Below, piece after piece: positions 19,232 to 27,074 of a stretch of DNA of 64,000 nucleotides; position 1 is the stretch's first letter, and the number at the start of each line of letters is the position of its first letter. Origin of the DNA: Arcanobacterium_A hippocoleae (GTDB taxonomy: Bacteria; Actinomycetota; Actinomycetes; Actinomycetales; Actinomycetaceae); assembly GCF_031456295.1 (NCBI RefSeq), contig NZ_JAVDUJ010000001.1, forward strand, positions 1,922,001 to 1,986,000, in the 5' to 3' direction. Under the pieces are notes generated by a model. It searched no databases and was not told the DNA's origin. It saw nothing but the letters and a program-made list of their open reading frames with translations. The position numbers and the translations under genes were made by a program.

Positions 19232-19959
19232 AAATTAATCTGGAATATTGGCGTCAGGCTGGCCCGAAGGCGGAAGGCCACTTTGAGACGCATACGATTC
19301 AAAATGTTGCTGATGATGCATCTTTCCTTGAGATGCTCGATCAGCTCAACGAGGAACTCTTTGCTGAAGGCAAGGAGCCAGTGGCTTTCGATTCTGATTG
19401 CCGCGAAGGTATCTGTGGTCAGTGCGGTTTGGTAATTAATGGCGATCCGCATGGGCCGCTAGTTACTACTACTTGTCAGCTGCATATGCGTACCTTTAAG
19501 GACGGCGATACTATTACGATCGAACCGTGGCGTTCTACCGCTTTCCCGGTATTGCGTGATCTGGTAGTGGATCGCACAGCACTTGATCGGATTGTGCAAG
19601 CTGGTGGTTACATTTCGGTAAATACGGGTGCGGCTCCTGATGCTCACGCAGTGCCAGTACGCAAAGAACACGCAGATAAATCCTTTGAAGCGGCTGCATG
19701 TATCGGTTGTGGTGCATGTGTAGCTGCTTGTCCAAATGGTTCTGCGATGCTTTTCACTTCCGCGAAGGTAGTGCATCTCGGTATTTTGCCGCAAGGCCAG
19801 CCGGAGCGAAAAGAGCGTGTGGTAAATATGCTTTCACAGCACGATGCAGAAGGATTTGGTGGTTGTACCAATACTGGCGCATGTGCATCTGCTTGCCCGA
19901 AGCAAGTGCCGCTAGAGTTTATCTCGATGTTGAATCGTGATTTGATTCGCGCGCTATAA
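19228..19959 (+). CDS. sdhB: Succinate dehydrogenase/fumarate reductase iron-sulfur subunit
   Basis: Electron-transfer subunit, 243 residues. The [2Fe-2S] ligands are in CREGICGQCG plus a later Cys in TTTCQLH; the other clusters use CIGCGACVAACP and CTNTGACASACPKQVP. The GTG start overlaps the sdhA stop (GTGA), implying translational coupling. The operon ends with a strong terminator nine bases downstream. Confidence 0.97.
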
Positions 19960-19968
19960 CTTAGCTGA

Positions 19969-20015
19969 ATGTTTTGGGGGTCAGCCTGCGAGAGGCTGAC
20001 CCCCAAAACATTTTT
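19969..20015 (+). terminator. Terminator of sdhCAB
   Basis: A perfect 18-bp stem (19969-19986 with 19994-20011) with a 7-base loop is followed by TTTT. One of the strongest in the window. Confidence 0.92.
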
Positions 20016-20188
20016 AACTTCGTTGAACTTATCTGCGGTCGGCAAAACCTTGCCGCAATAAATAATCGGTAAATACGGGTAATTCGTGATGTCATCGCTA
20101 TTTTCAGCAGCCCAATATCCACTTTGTGTTCAAAAGAGCCGGATGATGCCCTGCTTGCTGGAATTTTCTGCGTGAGAAATTGTATCTT

Positions 20189-20209
20189 CACTATCGGTTT
20201 GCGATAGTG
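20189..20209 (-). terminator. Small hairpin after zupT
   Basis: CACTATCG and CGATAGTG form an 8-bp stem with a 5-base loop, 8 bases past the zupT stop on the minus strand. T-tract is poor, so this is a weak call. Confidence 0.45.
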
Positions 20210-20216
20210 ACTGATT

Positions 20217-21047
20217 CTAAAGTAAGAGTAATGAAATTGCCATTACAAGCATTCCCGCAATCAGGCCAAGAATTGCATGATGATGCTGACCATATTCTTC
20301 TGCGGTTGGTAAAAGCTCGTCGAGAGAAATATAAACCATGATTCCAGCGACTGCGGCAAAAGCCCAACCAAATCCTGCTGTGCCAAGGAATTGCGAGAGC
20401 AGAAACCAGCCAATCAATGCGCCAGCTGGCTCTGATAATCCGGAGGCAAAGGAAAGCCAGAATGCTTTTTTCCGTGATCCAGTTGCATAAAAAATCGGCA
20501 CAGATACAGCGATTCCTTCGGGAATATTATGGATCGCGATTGCTACAGCAATCGGTAAAGCAAGTTCGGCGCTATGCATCCCGGCAAGGAAGGTCGCAAA
20601 GCCTTCTGGAAAATTATGGATCGCCAATGCAGCCGCAGTAAAGAGCCCCATTCGCATTAGCTTCGCATTTTGCGTAGGGTTTGCCTGAAATATGACATCT
20701 GCCGTGCCAGGTGCGCCGCTAAATTTCTCTTCTTTACGTAGCTCATGTGGGTTATCTGAGGCCGGGATGAAAATATCGATGAGCGCGATCAACGCAATCC
20801 CGAGGAAAAAAGCAATCACCGTCTGCCATGATCCTGTGCTTGTGCCACTTACGCTGATTAGAGACTCGCGTGCTTTGGGAACAATTTCAATAAAAGACAC
20901 ATACAGCATCACCCCAGCAGAAAATCCAAGTGCGATCGCAAGGAAGCGGGGATTTGTTCGTTTTGCAAAAAATGCGAGCGCGGACCCAACGCCGGTAGCA
21001 AGCCCGGCAAAGAGGGTGAGTAAAAAAGCAGGCAGAAAAGCACTCAT
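20217..21047 (-). CDS. zupT: ZIP-family metal permease, ZupT-like
   Basis: Predicted 276-residue membrane transporter for zinc or other divalent metals into the cytoplasm. About eight hydrophobic segments; the metal-binding pair of helices is visible as AIHNFPEGFATF and AIHNIPEGIAVSVPIF, the hallmark HNxPEG motifs of the ZIP/ZupT group. A hydrophilic loop near residues 85-115 separates the N-terminal helices from these. Stands alone between sdhB and a methyltransferase on the minus strand. Metal specificity cannot be read from sequence. Confidence 0.92.
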   Translation of the reverse strand: MSAFLPAFLLTLFAGLATGVGSALAFFAKRTNPRFLAIALGFSAGVMLYVSFIEIVPKARESLISVSGTSTGSWQTVIAFFLGIALIALIDIFIPASDNPHELRKEEKFSGAPGTADVIFQANPTQNAKLMRMGLFTAAALAIHNFPEGFATFLAGMHSAELALPIAVAIAIHNIPEGIAVSVPIFYATGSRKKAFWLSFASGLSEPAGALIGWFLLSQFLGTAGFGWAFAAVAGIMVYISLDELLPTAEEYGQHHHAILGLIAGMLVMAISLLLL

Positions 21048-21117
21048 AGATCACACTTAAAATCAAATTTATGTTTGGGTAGCAAAACTATATCATTTCT
21101 CTTCGCCGAACAACTTC

Positions 21118-22365
21118 TTACTTGCAGCGCTCAGCAATAATCAACACATGCTTTCCAAGGATTTGCGTCGCAAAAAGTGTGGCAGATTTTTTCTGTGTCC
21201 GATCTAAATTGAGTGCTTTGCGAAAAACTTCTGGTGCAATATCGGTACCGCGCTTTTTGATTTCGACGCTGCCAATTGCTAAATCATGTAGACGCTTTCG
21301 CGCTTTCTTTGGATTCAAAGGTAATACTTCTAAGACTTTGAATTTACTGAGAAAAGGTGAAGCGATCTCTTTATCTGTGCTGAGATAAGCAATTCTCGCT
21401 GAAACTGGAGCAAGATCAAATTCTTCAGCGACACGGTAAATCAGCCCAGCACGCATAATTGCTGGATCAGGCTCATAAATAAAATCTCTCAGCTCTCGCG
21501 GAGGTAGGAAAACTGGTTCATTGCTTGGATCTGTTTTTGTATCTGTAAGCTTATTTACCACACAGGTACCATCCATGCCTGCTGCAATTACCCACGCGGC
21601 ACGCCCGCTATCTGGCGCTGCGCCACCAAGCCAAATCACGGCATCTAAGAGATTTCCGTCTGTACTGATCCAGGTTACAAAGGCATCGGATGGTAAATTC
21701 TGATAGGAAATCCCAGGCGCAATTTTGATTCCGGCAGCTTTGAATTTGCGCCCAAATGAAATTGCTTGTGACAGGCTTGGCTGCCACCGTTCCGGATCGT
21801 TGATGCGTTTGCCGTGCAGCCGGCGTGCCGGATCGAGCCAGATCGCGTCCGTCTTGAGTGTAGAAAAATCAATTCTGGTGCCGTCGGCATGGATCAACTC
21901 GGCGTGATTGTAGCGGGAAAGATTATGCTGTGCGGCAGTTGCTGTTGCAGAATCGATTTCGATTGCTTTTACTCCGATTCCGGCTTCTGCAAAGGCGATC
22001 GAATCGGCACCAATACCACATCCCAAATCAGTTATTGTGCGGATATTGTGGTGGATAAAATGGCTGGCATGGAGCTGACTGATACTATGTCTGGTAGCTT
22101 GTTCCAAACCGTCAGCGGTGAAAAGCATCTGCGCCGCCATTGCTGACGGAAATTTGGCGAGAGCTTTCGCGCGAAGCCGGATCTGCGTAAGTGCACTGGA
22201 AATGAGTTCGCTGGAGTGCCCTTGCTTGCGTAATTTGGTGGTGAGTGAGAATACTTCGGATTCGCAGTAGGGCGGGAGTGTGCGAAGGAGCTGTGCGCCT
22301 TTAGGGGTAACTAAATCTTGAATACTCACGATACTAGTGTGGCACAGATTTTCAGTATGGTTCAC
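21118..22365 (-). CDS. Class I SAM methyltransferase with C-terminal THUMP-like domain
   Basis: Conserved actinobacterial protein of about 415 residues. The SAM-binding motif I is ITDLGCGIGADSIAFA, the acidic loop VKAIEIDS follows, and IWLDPARR resembles a DPPY-type motif. The C-terminal part (IKKRGTDIAPEVFRKAL) fits the THUMP-like domain often found with RNA methyltransferases, so an rRNA or tRNA substrate is likely but unproven. The start is unclear: a GTG at 22365 opens the frame, while another GTG 13 codons on (just before SIQDLVTPKGAQLL) begins closer to conserved sequence. Neither has a good ribosome site. Confidence 0.75.
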   Translation of the reverse strand: MNHTENLCHTSIVSIQDLVTPKGAQLLRTLPPYCESEVFSLTTKLRKQGHSSELISSALTQIRLRAKALAKFPSAMAAQMLFTADGLEQATRHSISQLHASHFIHHNIRTITDLGCGIGADSIAFAEAGIGVKAIEIDSATATAAQHNLSRYNHAELIHADGTRIDFSTLKTDAIWLDPARRLHGKRINDPERWQPSLSQAISFGRKFKAAGIKIAPGISYQNLPSDAFVTWISTDGNLLDAVIWLGGAAPDSGRAAWVIAAGMDGTCVVNKLTDTKTDPSNEPVFLPPRELRDFIYEPDPAIMRAGLIYRVAEEFDLAPVSARIAYLSTDKEIASPFLSKFKVLEVLPLNPKKARKRLHDLAIGSVEIKKRGTDIAPEVFRKALNLDRTQKKSATLFATQILGKHVLIIAERCK

Positions 22366-22570
22366 GTGAGCGAAAATTTGCTGACTACAAAATCGGGAGC
22401 GGATTTTTGATCATTATTTTGCAGGATTTTCCACAAAGATGACGGTAATCCTTGTAAATATCTGCTAAATACTTAAATTTTTGCACGGGATTTTACATTT
22501 TTTAGCTTCTTCCTGCGGCGCTAAGAGAAAACTTGATAGATTTTTCCTCAAGTTTGATCAAGGAGGATTA

Positions 22571-25500
22571 GTGCGAAAGCGTAAGTCAAAAAATATTTTC
22601 ACGCTGTTTATTGCAATACTTTGCAGCGCGTTCGGGATTACCGCGATCGAAGGTGCGTCGGCGCAGGCTTTTTCAAATCAAGACATGGTGTGGCTGACCT
22701 TCAAACCTGATCCGGCGAAAGCACATATTCCCGACACACAATATTTGATTCATGTCTGGAATGACGGGGCGCAAGGTATTGATGTGATGTTTACCGGGAA
22801 GGATCAACACGGGAACTATACAGCAAGTTTCCAAAATCCTGATCCGAGCAAACCGACCGTGAATTTGATTGTGCATCATCGTGACCCAAATAATCAGGAA
22901 AATAAGTGGCTCTGGCAAACGAAGAATCTGGAGGGGATTAAGCCCGGTTGGCAAATTACCGTCAGCTATGATCAGCCGGATAAATGGATTTATGATCACG
23001 GCGGGCCAGATGCGCCGGGAAATCAACCAGGTGGAAATTTAGGTGATGTGACCCCTGCTCCTGGCACCGATCCTGGTAATACGGGTACTGCAGAAAATGC
23101 AAAAAATGGTGTTGTGAATGTGAAGTTCACGCCCGATCCAAATGTGCCTGCCGCGGAATACAATCTTTGGGTATGGGGTCTGCAAGATCGTGGGCGCTCA
23201 GTGAAATTTACTGGTAAAGATCAATTCGGGCGCCTCACTGTAGATCTGCACCCACTGGCACCTGCTTCCACGATCAATCTAATCGTGCGGCGCTCTACAA
23301 CGGATAATGCGTGGGCGTGGCAGACGGAAGATTTGAAAAATATTCCGGTATCTTCTACCGCCGTCATTAACTATCAAGATCGCCAGAACGTGATCCTAGC
23401 TCAGCCGGGAGCTGAAATGCCGGTTGGGGTGCAGGCTCCGACAGCTGTTGCAGTAAAGGTGCATTATATTCGCTACGATGAAGACTATACCGGATGGAAT
23501 GTGTGGTCCTGGCTGCCTCCGGAAACAAATGGTAGATCCACTGATTTTGGAGCCGTCGGCAATGAACGCGTAGCCACGATCAACTACACGAATCAAAACG
23601 GAATTGATTCGGTGGGCTTGATCGTACGTCAATCTACTGACGCAAATGAGTGGGCACAAAAGAATACAAAAGACGATTTGACGATTCGGTCATTTCCCAA
23701 CGGAAAGGCTGAAGTATGGATAGTGCAAGGAAATCCAGTAGTGTTTTACGCTAATGATCATTTGCCGGAAAAACCTGAGCCGGTGAAGTGTGCGGCAATG
23801 CGGAGCAAAGAATTTCATGAGAAGTACACGTATGAAGGCGAGCTCGGTGCGATTTATACTCCGCAGAGCACTAAGTTTCGGCTTTGGGCGCCAACAGCTG
23901 AGTCTGTACAGTTTGTGAACTATTCTCAAAACGGTGCTGTTACTGAGATGAAAACTGGCGAAAAAGGTACTTGGGAAATTGAGCTCAGCGGAGATCAAGC
24001 CGGTACACAATACAATTACCGATTGAAATTTGCTGACGGCAAGATCAATGAATCTGTTGATCCATATGCGCGTTCAGCTACCGCTAATGGCACGCGCTCA
24101 GTGGTGATCGACCCAAGCATTGGTGATGCGGGAGCGCGAATGGCAGCTTTTGGTTCCCCACAGAACGCCGTAATTTATGAAGCACATGTACGTGATCTCA
24201 CGATTCACCCAAATAACGGTATCACGCACAAAGGTAAATTCCTTGGATTGGCTGAAACCGGCACAAAAACGACGGCTGGGAATCCTGCTGGTTTGGATTA
24301 TATTGCCGGGCTTGGCGTGACTCACGTGCAGCTGCTGCCAATATATGACTTTGGATCGGTTGATGAAACCGGCAATTTAGGATACGGGAAGCAATATAAC
24401 TGGGGTTATGATCCGGTGAATTACAATGTGCCAGAAGGTTCGTATTCCACCGATCCACTTGATCCGATGCTGCGCGTAAAAGAGCTTAAATCAATGATCA
24501 AAGCGATGCATGAAAAAGATTTGCGGGTGATTATGGATGTGGTTTACAACCATGTTTATAATGTGCAAAATTCTCCATTGGAAAAGACGGTGCCGGGGTA
24601 TTTCTTCCGTCTTGATGAAAATTGTAATCTCACAAATGGTACTGGTGTGGGGAATGAAACGGCGTCAGAGCAGCCGATGATGCGGAAATTTATCGTTGAT
24701 TCAGTGAAATATTGGGCACAGAATTATCAGCTTGACGGATTCCGTTTTGATTTGATGGGGATTCATGACGTGGAAACGATGAACCAGGTACGGGCAGCGT
24801 TGAATCAGATCGATCCTTCGATCATCGTCTTGGGTGAAGGCTGGGAGATGGGGAATCATCCTGCCGGAGTGGTGCCGTCAAATTATCGTCATGCTGCACA
24901 GATGCCTGGAGTGGCGCATTTTAATGACGATTTTCGTGATGCTGTGAAGGGTGATAATTTCACGGCGAATAATCCTGGGTTCATTTCTGGAAATTCTGAT
25001 GGGAGGCTCGTCGAGCGGATTTATCGAAACGTTACGGGCGCAAAAGGGGTACGAGATTTTGCTGCACCGGCGCAATCAGTAATTTACAATGAAGCGCATG
25101 ATAACTTCACGATGTATGACAAGCTAAAAGCAACGCTGCCGACAGCTTCAGATGCAGAAATTGCGAAGCGGCAGACGCTTGGTACATCCTTGCAGTACAT
25201 TGCGCAAGGTGTATTATTCTTGCATGCGGGGCAGGAAATGCTGCGTACAAAGAATGGTGATCATAATTCGTATAAATCCTCGGATCACGTAAATGCAATT
25301 GATTATGACCGTGCTGCACAATATTCGAATGAAGTGCAGTATCTGCGTGGCTTGAATAAATTCCGTGCAGAAAATTCGTGGCTGAAATTTGATTCGTACG
25401 AAAAGATTGCGGCAACTTATGAAAAATTAACCGCTGAACCGTTCCATCTTGCATATAAGGTGAAAGATGTGCCCGTAGCTGTTGGTGAATTAAATGCAAA

Positions 25501-26248
25501 GTCAGATATTTACGTATTGGCAAATTCTGCGATGGAGCAATGGCGGGCAAATATGGTACCTGCGGGTAAGTATGATGTATTGATTCGTGACGGGCAAGTG
25601 CTTGCGCAGCCTGAGCGAATCACTTTGGAAAATGGGGCAGATGTGGCTGCGCTGCGATTAATGGTTCTGCGTAGTGCTCCAGCGATAGAATTAGCACCAA
25701 TTGAAGACAATGCGAAGAGGGTGGTTCCGTGGGTGGAGCTTGAGCCGAGTCGGAGGGTGGTTCCGTGGGTGGAGCTTGAGCCGAGTCGGAGGGTGGTTCC
25801 GTGGGTGGAGCTTGAGCCGAGTCGGAGGGTGGTTCCGTGGGTGGAGCTTGAGCCGAGTCGGAGGGTGGTTCCGTGGGTGGAGCTTGAGCCGAGTCGGAGG
25901 GTGGTTCCGTGGGTGGAGCTTGAGCCGAGTCGGAGGGTGGTTCCGTGGGTGGAGCTTGAGCCGAGTCGGACGGTGAAGCCGTGGATCGCTCTCGAAGATA
26001 CAGCGAAAAAGATAATCCCGTGGCTTGAATTGGCTCCAGCTAAGAAGCAGCATCCGTTGCTGCAGCTAGATCCGGCGATCAAATCGATTTTGCCGATGCG
26101 AGACAGCAATGTAACGGATCATGTGCAGCAGCAGAATCTTGCGAATACTGGATCGGGAATCGGGAATGGGGTGCTGATTTCATTGCTTGCAGTACTGAGC
26201 GGGATTGCGATAGTGGCTTTGCGCAAGTTGCAGTATGCGTGGAAATGA
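22571..26248 (+). CDS. pulA: Secreted, wall-anchored type I pullulanase
   Basis: 1225-residue exoenzyme that hydrolyses alpha-1,6 branches of pullulan, glycogen and starch. GTG start follows AGGAGG; a signal peptide ends near AQA (residue 33). Then come about three CBM41/PUD starch-binding modules (first two around 40-140 and 180-280, third to ~420), a CBM48 (~435-530), and the GH13 barrel. The type I signature YNWGYDP is present. Catalytic residues are Asp727 (GFRFDLMG), Glu756 (LGEGWEMG) and Asp844 (EAHDNF), with DVVYNHV as region I. Residues 1050-1133 are seven identical 12-residue repeats (RVVPWVELEPSR), followed by decaying copies. The C-terminus has LANTG (1190-1194), a hydrophobic helix and KLQYAWK: a sorting signal of the LAxTG type used by actinobacterial class E sortases. 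Architecture resembles streptococcal SpuA/PulA. Confidence 0.95.
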   Translation: MRKRKSKNIFTLFIAILCSAFGITAIEGASAQAFSNQDMVWLTFKPDPAKAHIPDTQYLIHVWNDGAQGIDVMFTGKDQHGNYTASFQNPDPSKPTVNLIVHHRDPNNQENKWLWQTKNLEGIKPGWQITVSYDQPDKWIYDHGGPDAPGNQPGGNLGDVTPAPGTDPGNTGTAENAKNGVVNVKFTPDPNVPAAEYNLWVWGLQDRGRSVKFTGKDQFGRLTVDLHPLAPASTINLIVRRSTTDNAWAWQTEDLKNIPVSSTAVINYQDRQNVILAQPGAEMPVGVQAPTAVAVKVHYIRYDEDYTGWNVWSWLPPETNGRSTDFGAVGNERVATINYTNQNGIDSVGLIVRQSTDANEWAQKNTKDDLTIRSFPNGKAEVWIVQGNPVVFYANDHLPEKPEPVKCAAMRSKEFHEKYTYEGELGAIYTPQSTKFRLWAPTAESVQFVNYSQNGAVTEMKTGEKGTWEIELSGDQAGTQYNYRLKFADGKINESVDPYARSATANGTRSVVIDPSIGDAGARMAAFGSPQNAVIYEAHVRDLTIHPNNGITHKGKFLGLAETGTKTTAGNPAGLDYIAGLGVTHVQLLPIYDFGSVDETGNLGYGKQYNWGYDPVNYNVPEGSYSTDPLDPMLRVKELKSMIKAMHEKDLRVIMDVVYNHVYNVQNSPLEKTVPGYFFRLDENCNLTNGTGVGNETASEQPMMRKFIVDSVKYWAQNYQLDGFRFDLMGIHDVETMNQVRAALNQIDPSIIVLGEGWEMGNHPAGVVPSNYRHAAQMPGVAHFNDDFRDAVKGDNFTANNPGFISGNSDGRLVERIYRNVTGAKGVRDFAAPAQSVIYNEAHDNFTMYDKLKATLPTASDAEIAKRQTLGTSLQYIAQGVLFLHAGQEMLRTKNGDHNSYKSSDHVNAIDYDRAAQYSNEVQYLRGLNKFRAENSWLKFDSYEKIAATYEKLTAEPFHLAYKVKDVPVAVGELNAKSDIYVLANSAMEQWRANMVPAGKYDVLIRDGQVLAQPERITLENGADVAALRLMVLRSAPAIELAPIEDNAKRVVPWVELEPSRRVVPWVELEPSRRVVPWVELEPSRRVVPWVELEPSRRVVPWVELEPSRRVVPWVELEPSRRVVPWVELEPSRTVKPWIALEDTAKKIIPWLELAPAKKQHPLLQLDPAIKSILPMRDSNVTDHVQQQNLANTGSGIGNGVLISLLAVLSGIAIVALRKLQYAWK
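25718..25969 (+). repeat. Seven identical 36-bp tandem repeats in pulA
   Basis: Seven head-to-tail copies of a 36-bp unit, starting AGGGTGGTTCCGTGGG, with no base difference that I can see among them. Each encodes RVVPWVELEPSR. After the last unit the pattern continues as diverged copies (TVKPWIALEDTA, KKIIPWLELAPA, KKQHPLLQLDPA). The unit keeps frame, so copy-number change alters spacer length without breaking the protein. All six frames stay open here only because the period is a multiple of three. Confidence 0.97.
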
Positions 26249-26296
26249 GCACTTAAGAAGTGTAGGTTTCGCAGATAGCGAGTTTCTGCACAGAAG

Positions 26297-26323
26297 TTGG
26301 CACTCAGATTTGCTGAGTGCCAA
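26297..26323 (+). promoter_or_regulatory. CIRCE element (HrcA operator) before groES
   Basis: TTGGCACTC, nine bases, GAGTGCCAA: a perfect 9-9-9 inverted repeat that departs from the CIRCE consensus TTAGCACTC-N9-GAGTGCTAA by one symmetric base pair per arm. Lies 120 bases before groES. Known to be bound by HrcA. Confidence 0.9.
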
Positions 26324-26442
26324 CTTTCGACATAATCTTTAATTGATGGCGGTGAATACTGCCACCTGTGAAATGCTCGTTTCCCGCGACGACGAGTAAA
26401 ACAGGTTCTGATAAATTCCAAGAATAAGAAGGGGGAGCACCC

Positions 26443-26739
26443 GTGTCGGTCTCCATTAAACCGCTCGAAGATCGTATTGTGATCCAGCAGGTTGAAGCAG
26501 AAGAAACAACTGCATCTGGTCTGGTACTTCCAGGCAGTGCTCAGGAAAAGCCGCAAGAGGGCAAGGTGCTTGCGATTGGTCCAGGTCGGATCGACGATAA
26601 TGGCAACCGTGTACCGCTCGATGTGCAAGTGGGCGATGTTGTGATCTATTCGCGCTATGGCGGTACGGAAGTAAAGTATGGTGCAGATGAGTACATCATT
26701 CTTTCTGCACGTGATATTCTCGCAATCGTTGAGCGTTAA
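26443..26739 (+). CDS. groES: Co-chaperonin GroES
   Basis: The 98-residue ring-forming cap of the GroEL chaperonin. N-terminus VSIKPLEDRIVIQQVEAEE, the mobile loop ETTASGLVLPGSAQEKPQEG, and the C-terminal YGGTEVKYGADEYIILSARDILAIVE are typical. GTG start after GGGGGAG. Preceded by a CIRCE element and followed at once by a terminator, so it is a single-gene heat-shock unit; groEL is not next to it and must be elsewhere. Confidence 0.97.
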   Translation: MSVSIKPLEDRIVIQQVEAEETTASGLVLPGSAQEKPQEGKVLAIGPGRIDDNGNRVPLDVQVGDVVIYSRYGGTEVKYGADEYIILSARDILAIVER

Positions 26740-26760
26740 ATACTGTGATCTAAATAAAAC

Positions 26761-26805
26761 AACAAATTGGTCTGCTTGGTAAATAGCTGAGCAGACCAAT
26801 TTGTT
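26761..26805 (+). terminator. Terminator of groES
   Basis: A perfect 16-bp stem (26761-26776 with 26790-26805) with a 13-base loop, 22 bases after the groES stop. The 3' arm ends TTTGTT. Confidence 0.8.
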
Positions 26806-26977
26806 ATCTCTGCTGTGTATAGTTTGCTTTTGCGCATCCGGAAGTGTGAAACCGGATTTAGATTTGAAAAGTGCGGAAGCTTCTAAATTGACGATCCAAA
26901 TTTTTCCGTGATCTGCGATTGTTTTCAGTGGCTGAGGATGAATATTGGTTGAAATTCTATGACTAGTACTTTTGGCA

Positions 26978-27007
26978 TTATTTTGTTTGTGAGTTTTGCA
27001 GTAAACT
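26978..27007 (+). promoter_or_regulatory. Putative pckG promoter
   Basis: TTATTT, an 18-base spacer and TAAACT. The predicted start of transcription falls inside the first palindromic box, a repressor-friendly arrangement. Confidence 0.45.
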
Positions 27008-27011
27008 CAAC

Positions 27012-27040
27012 TTAGGGTGCCCTAAGTTAGGTAACCCTAA
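27012..27040 (+). promoter_or_regulatory. Two tandem TTAGG-N4-CCTAA operators before pckG
   Basis: TTAGGGTGCCCTAA (27012-27025) and TTAGGTAACCCTAA (27027-27040) are 14-bp palindromes separated by one base, centres 15 bp apart, so two dimers could bind side by side on nearly opposite faces. The half-sites resemble DtxR/IdeR half-sites, but the N4 spacing is shorter than the N9 of the classic iron box. The regulator is unknown. Confidence 0.65.
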
Positions 27041-27074
27041 GTTAAACTGCTGATTGGCAAATGGAGGAATCCTG

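Larger units (their letters stand above)
26740..27074 (+). other. groES-pckG intergenic region
   Basis: Contains the groES terminator (26761-26805), the pckG promoter (26978-27007) and the two palindromic boxes (27012-27040). No further gene is visible. Confidence 0.7.

Noticed and set aside
25718..25969. Regular 36-bp repeats as a CRISPR array
   Set aside because: There are no spacers: units are directly adjacent, in frame, and inside the pullulanase gene.
25691..26109. Long open frames on the opposite strand of the pullulanase repeat
   Set aside because: Any repeat with a period divisible by three and no stop stays open in every frame; the products are simple repeats.
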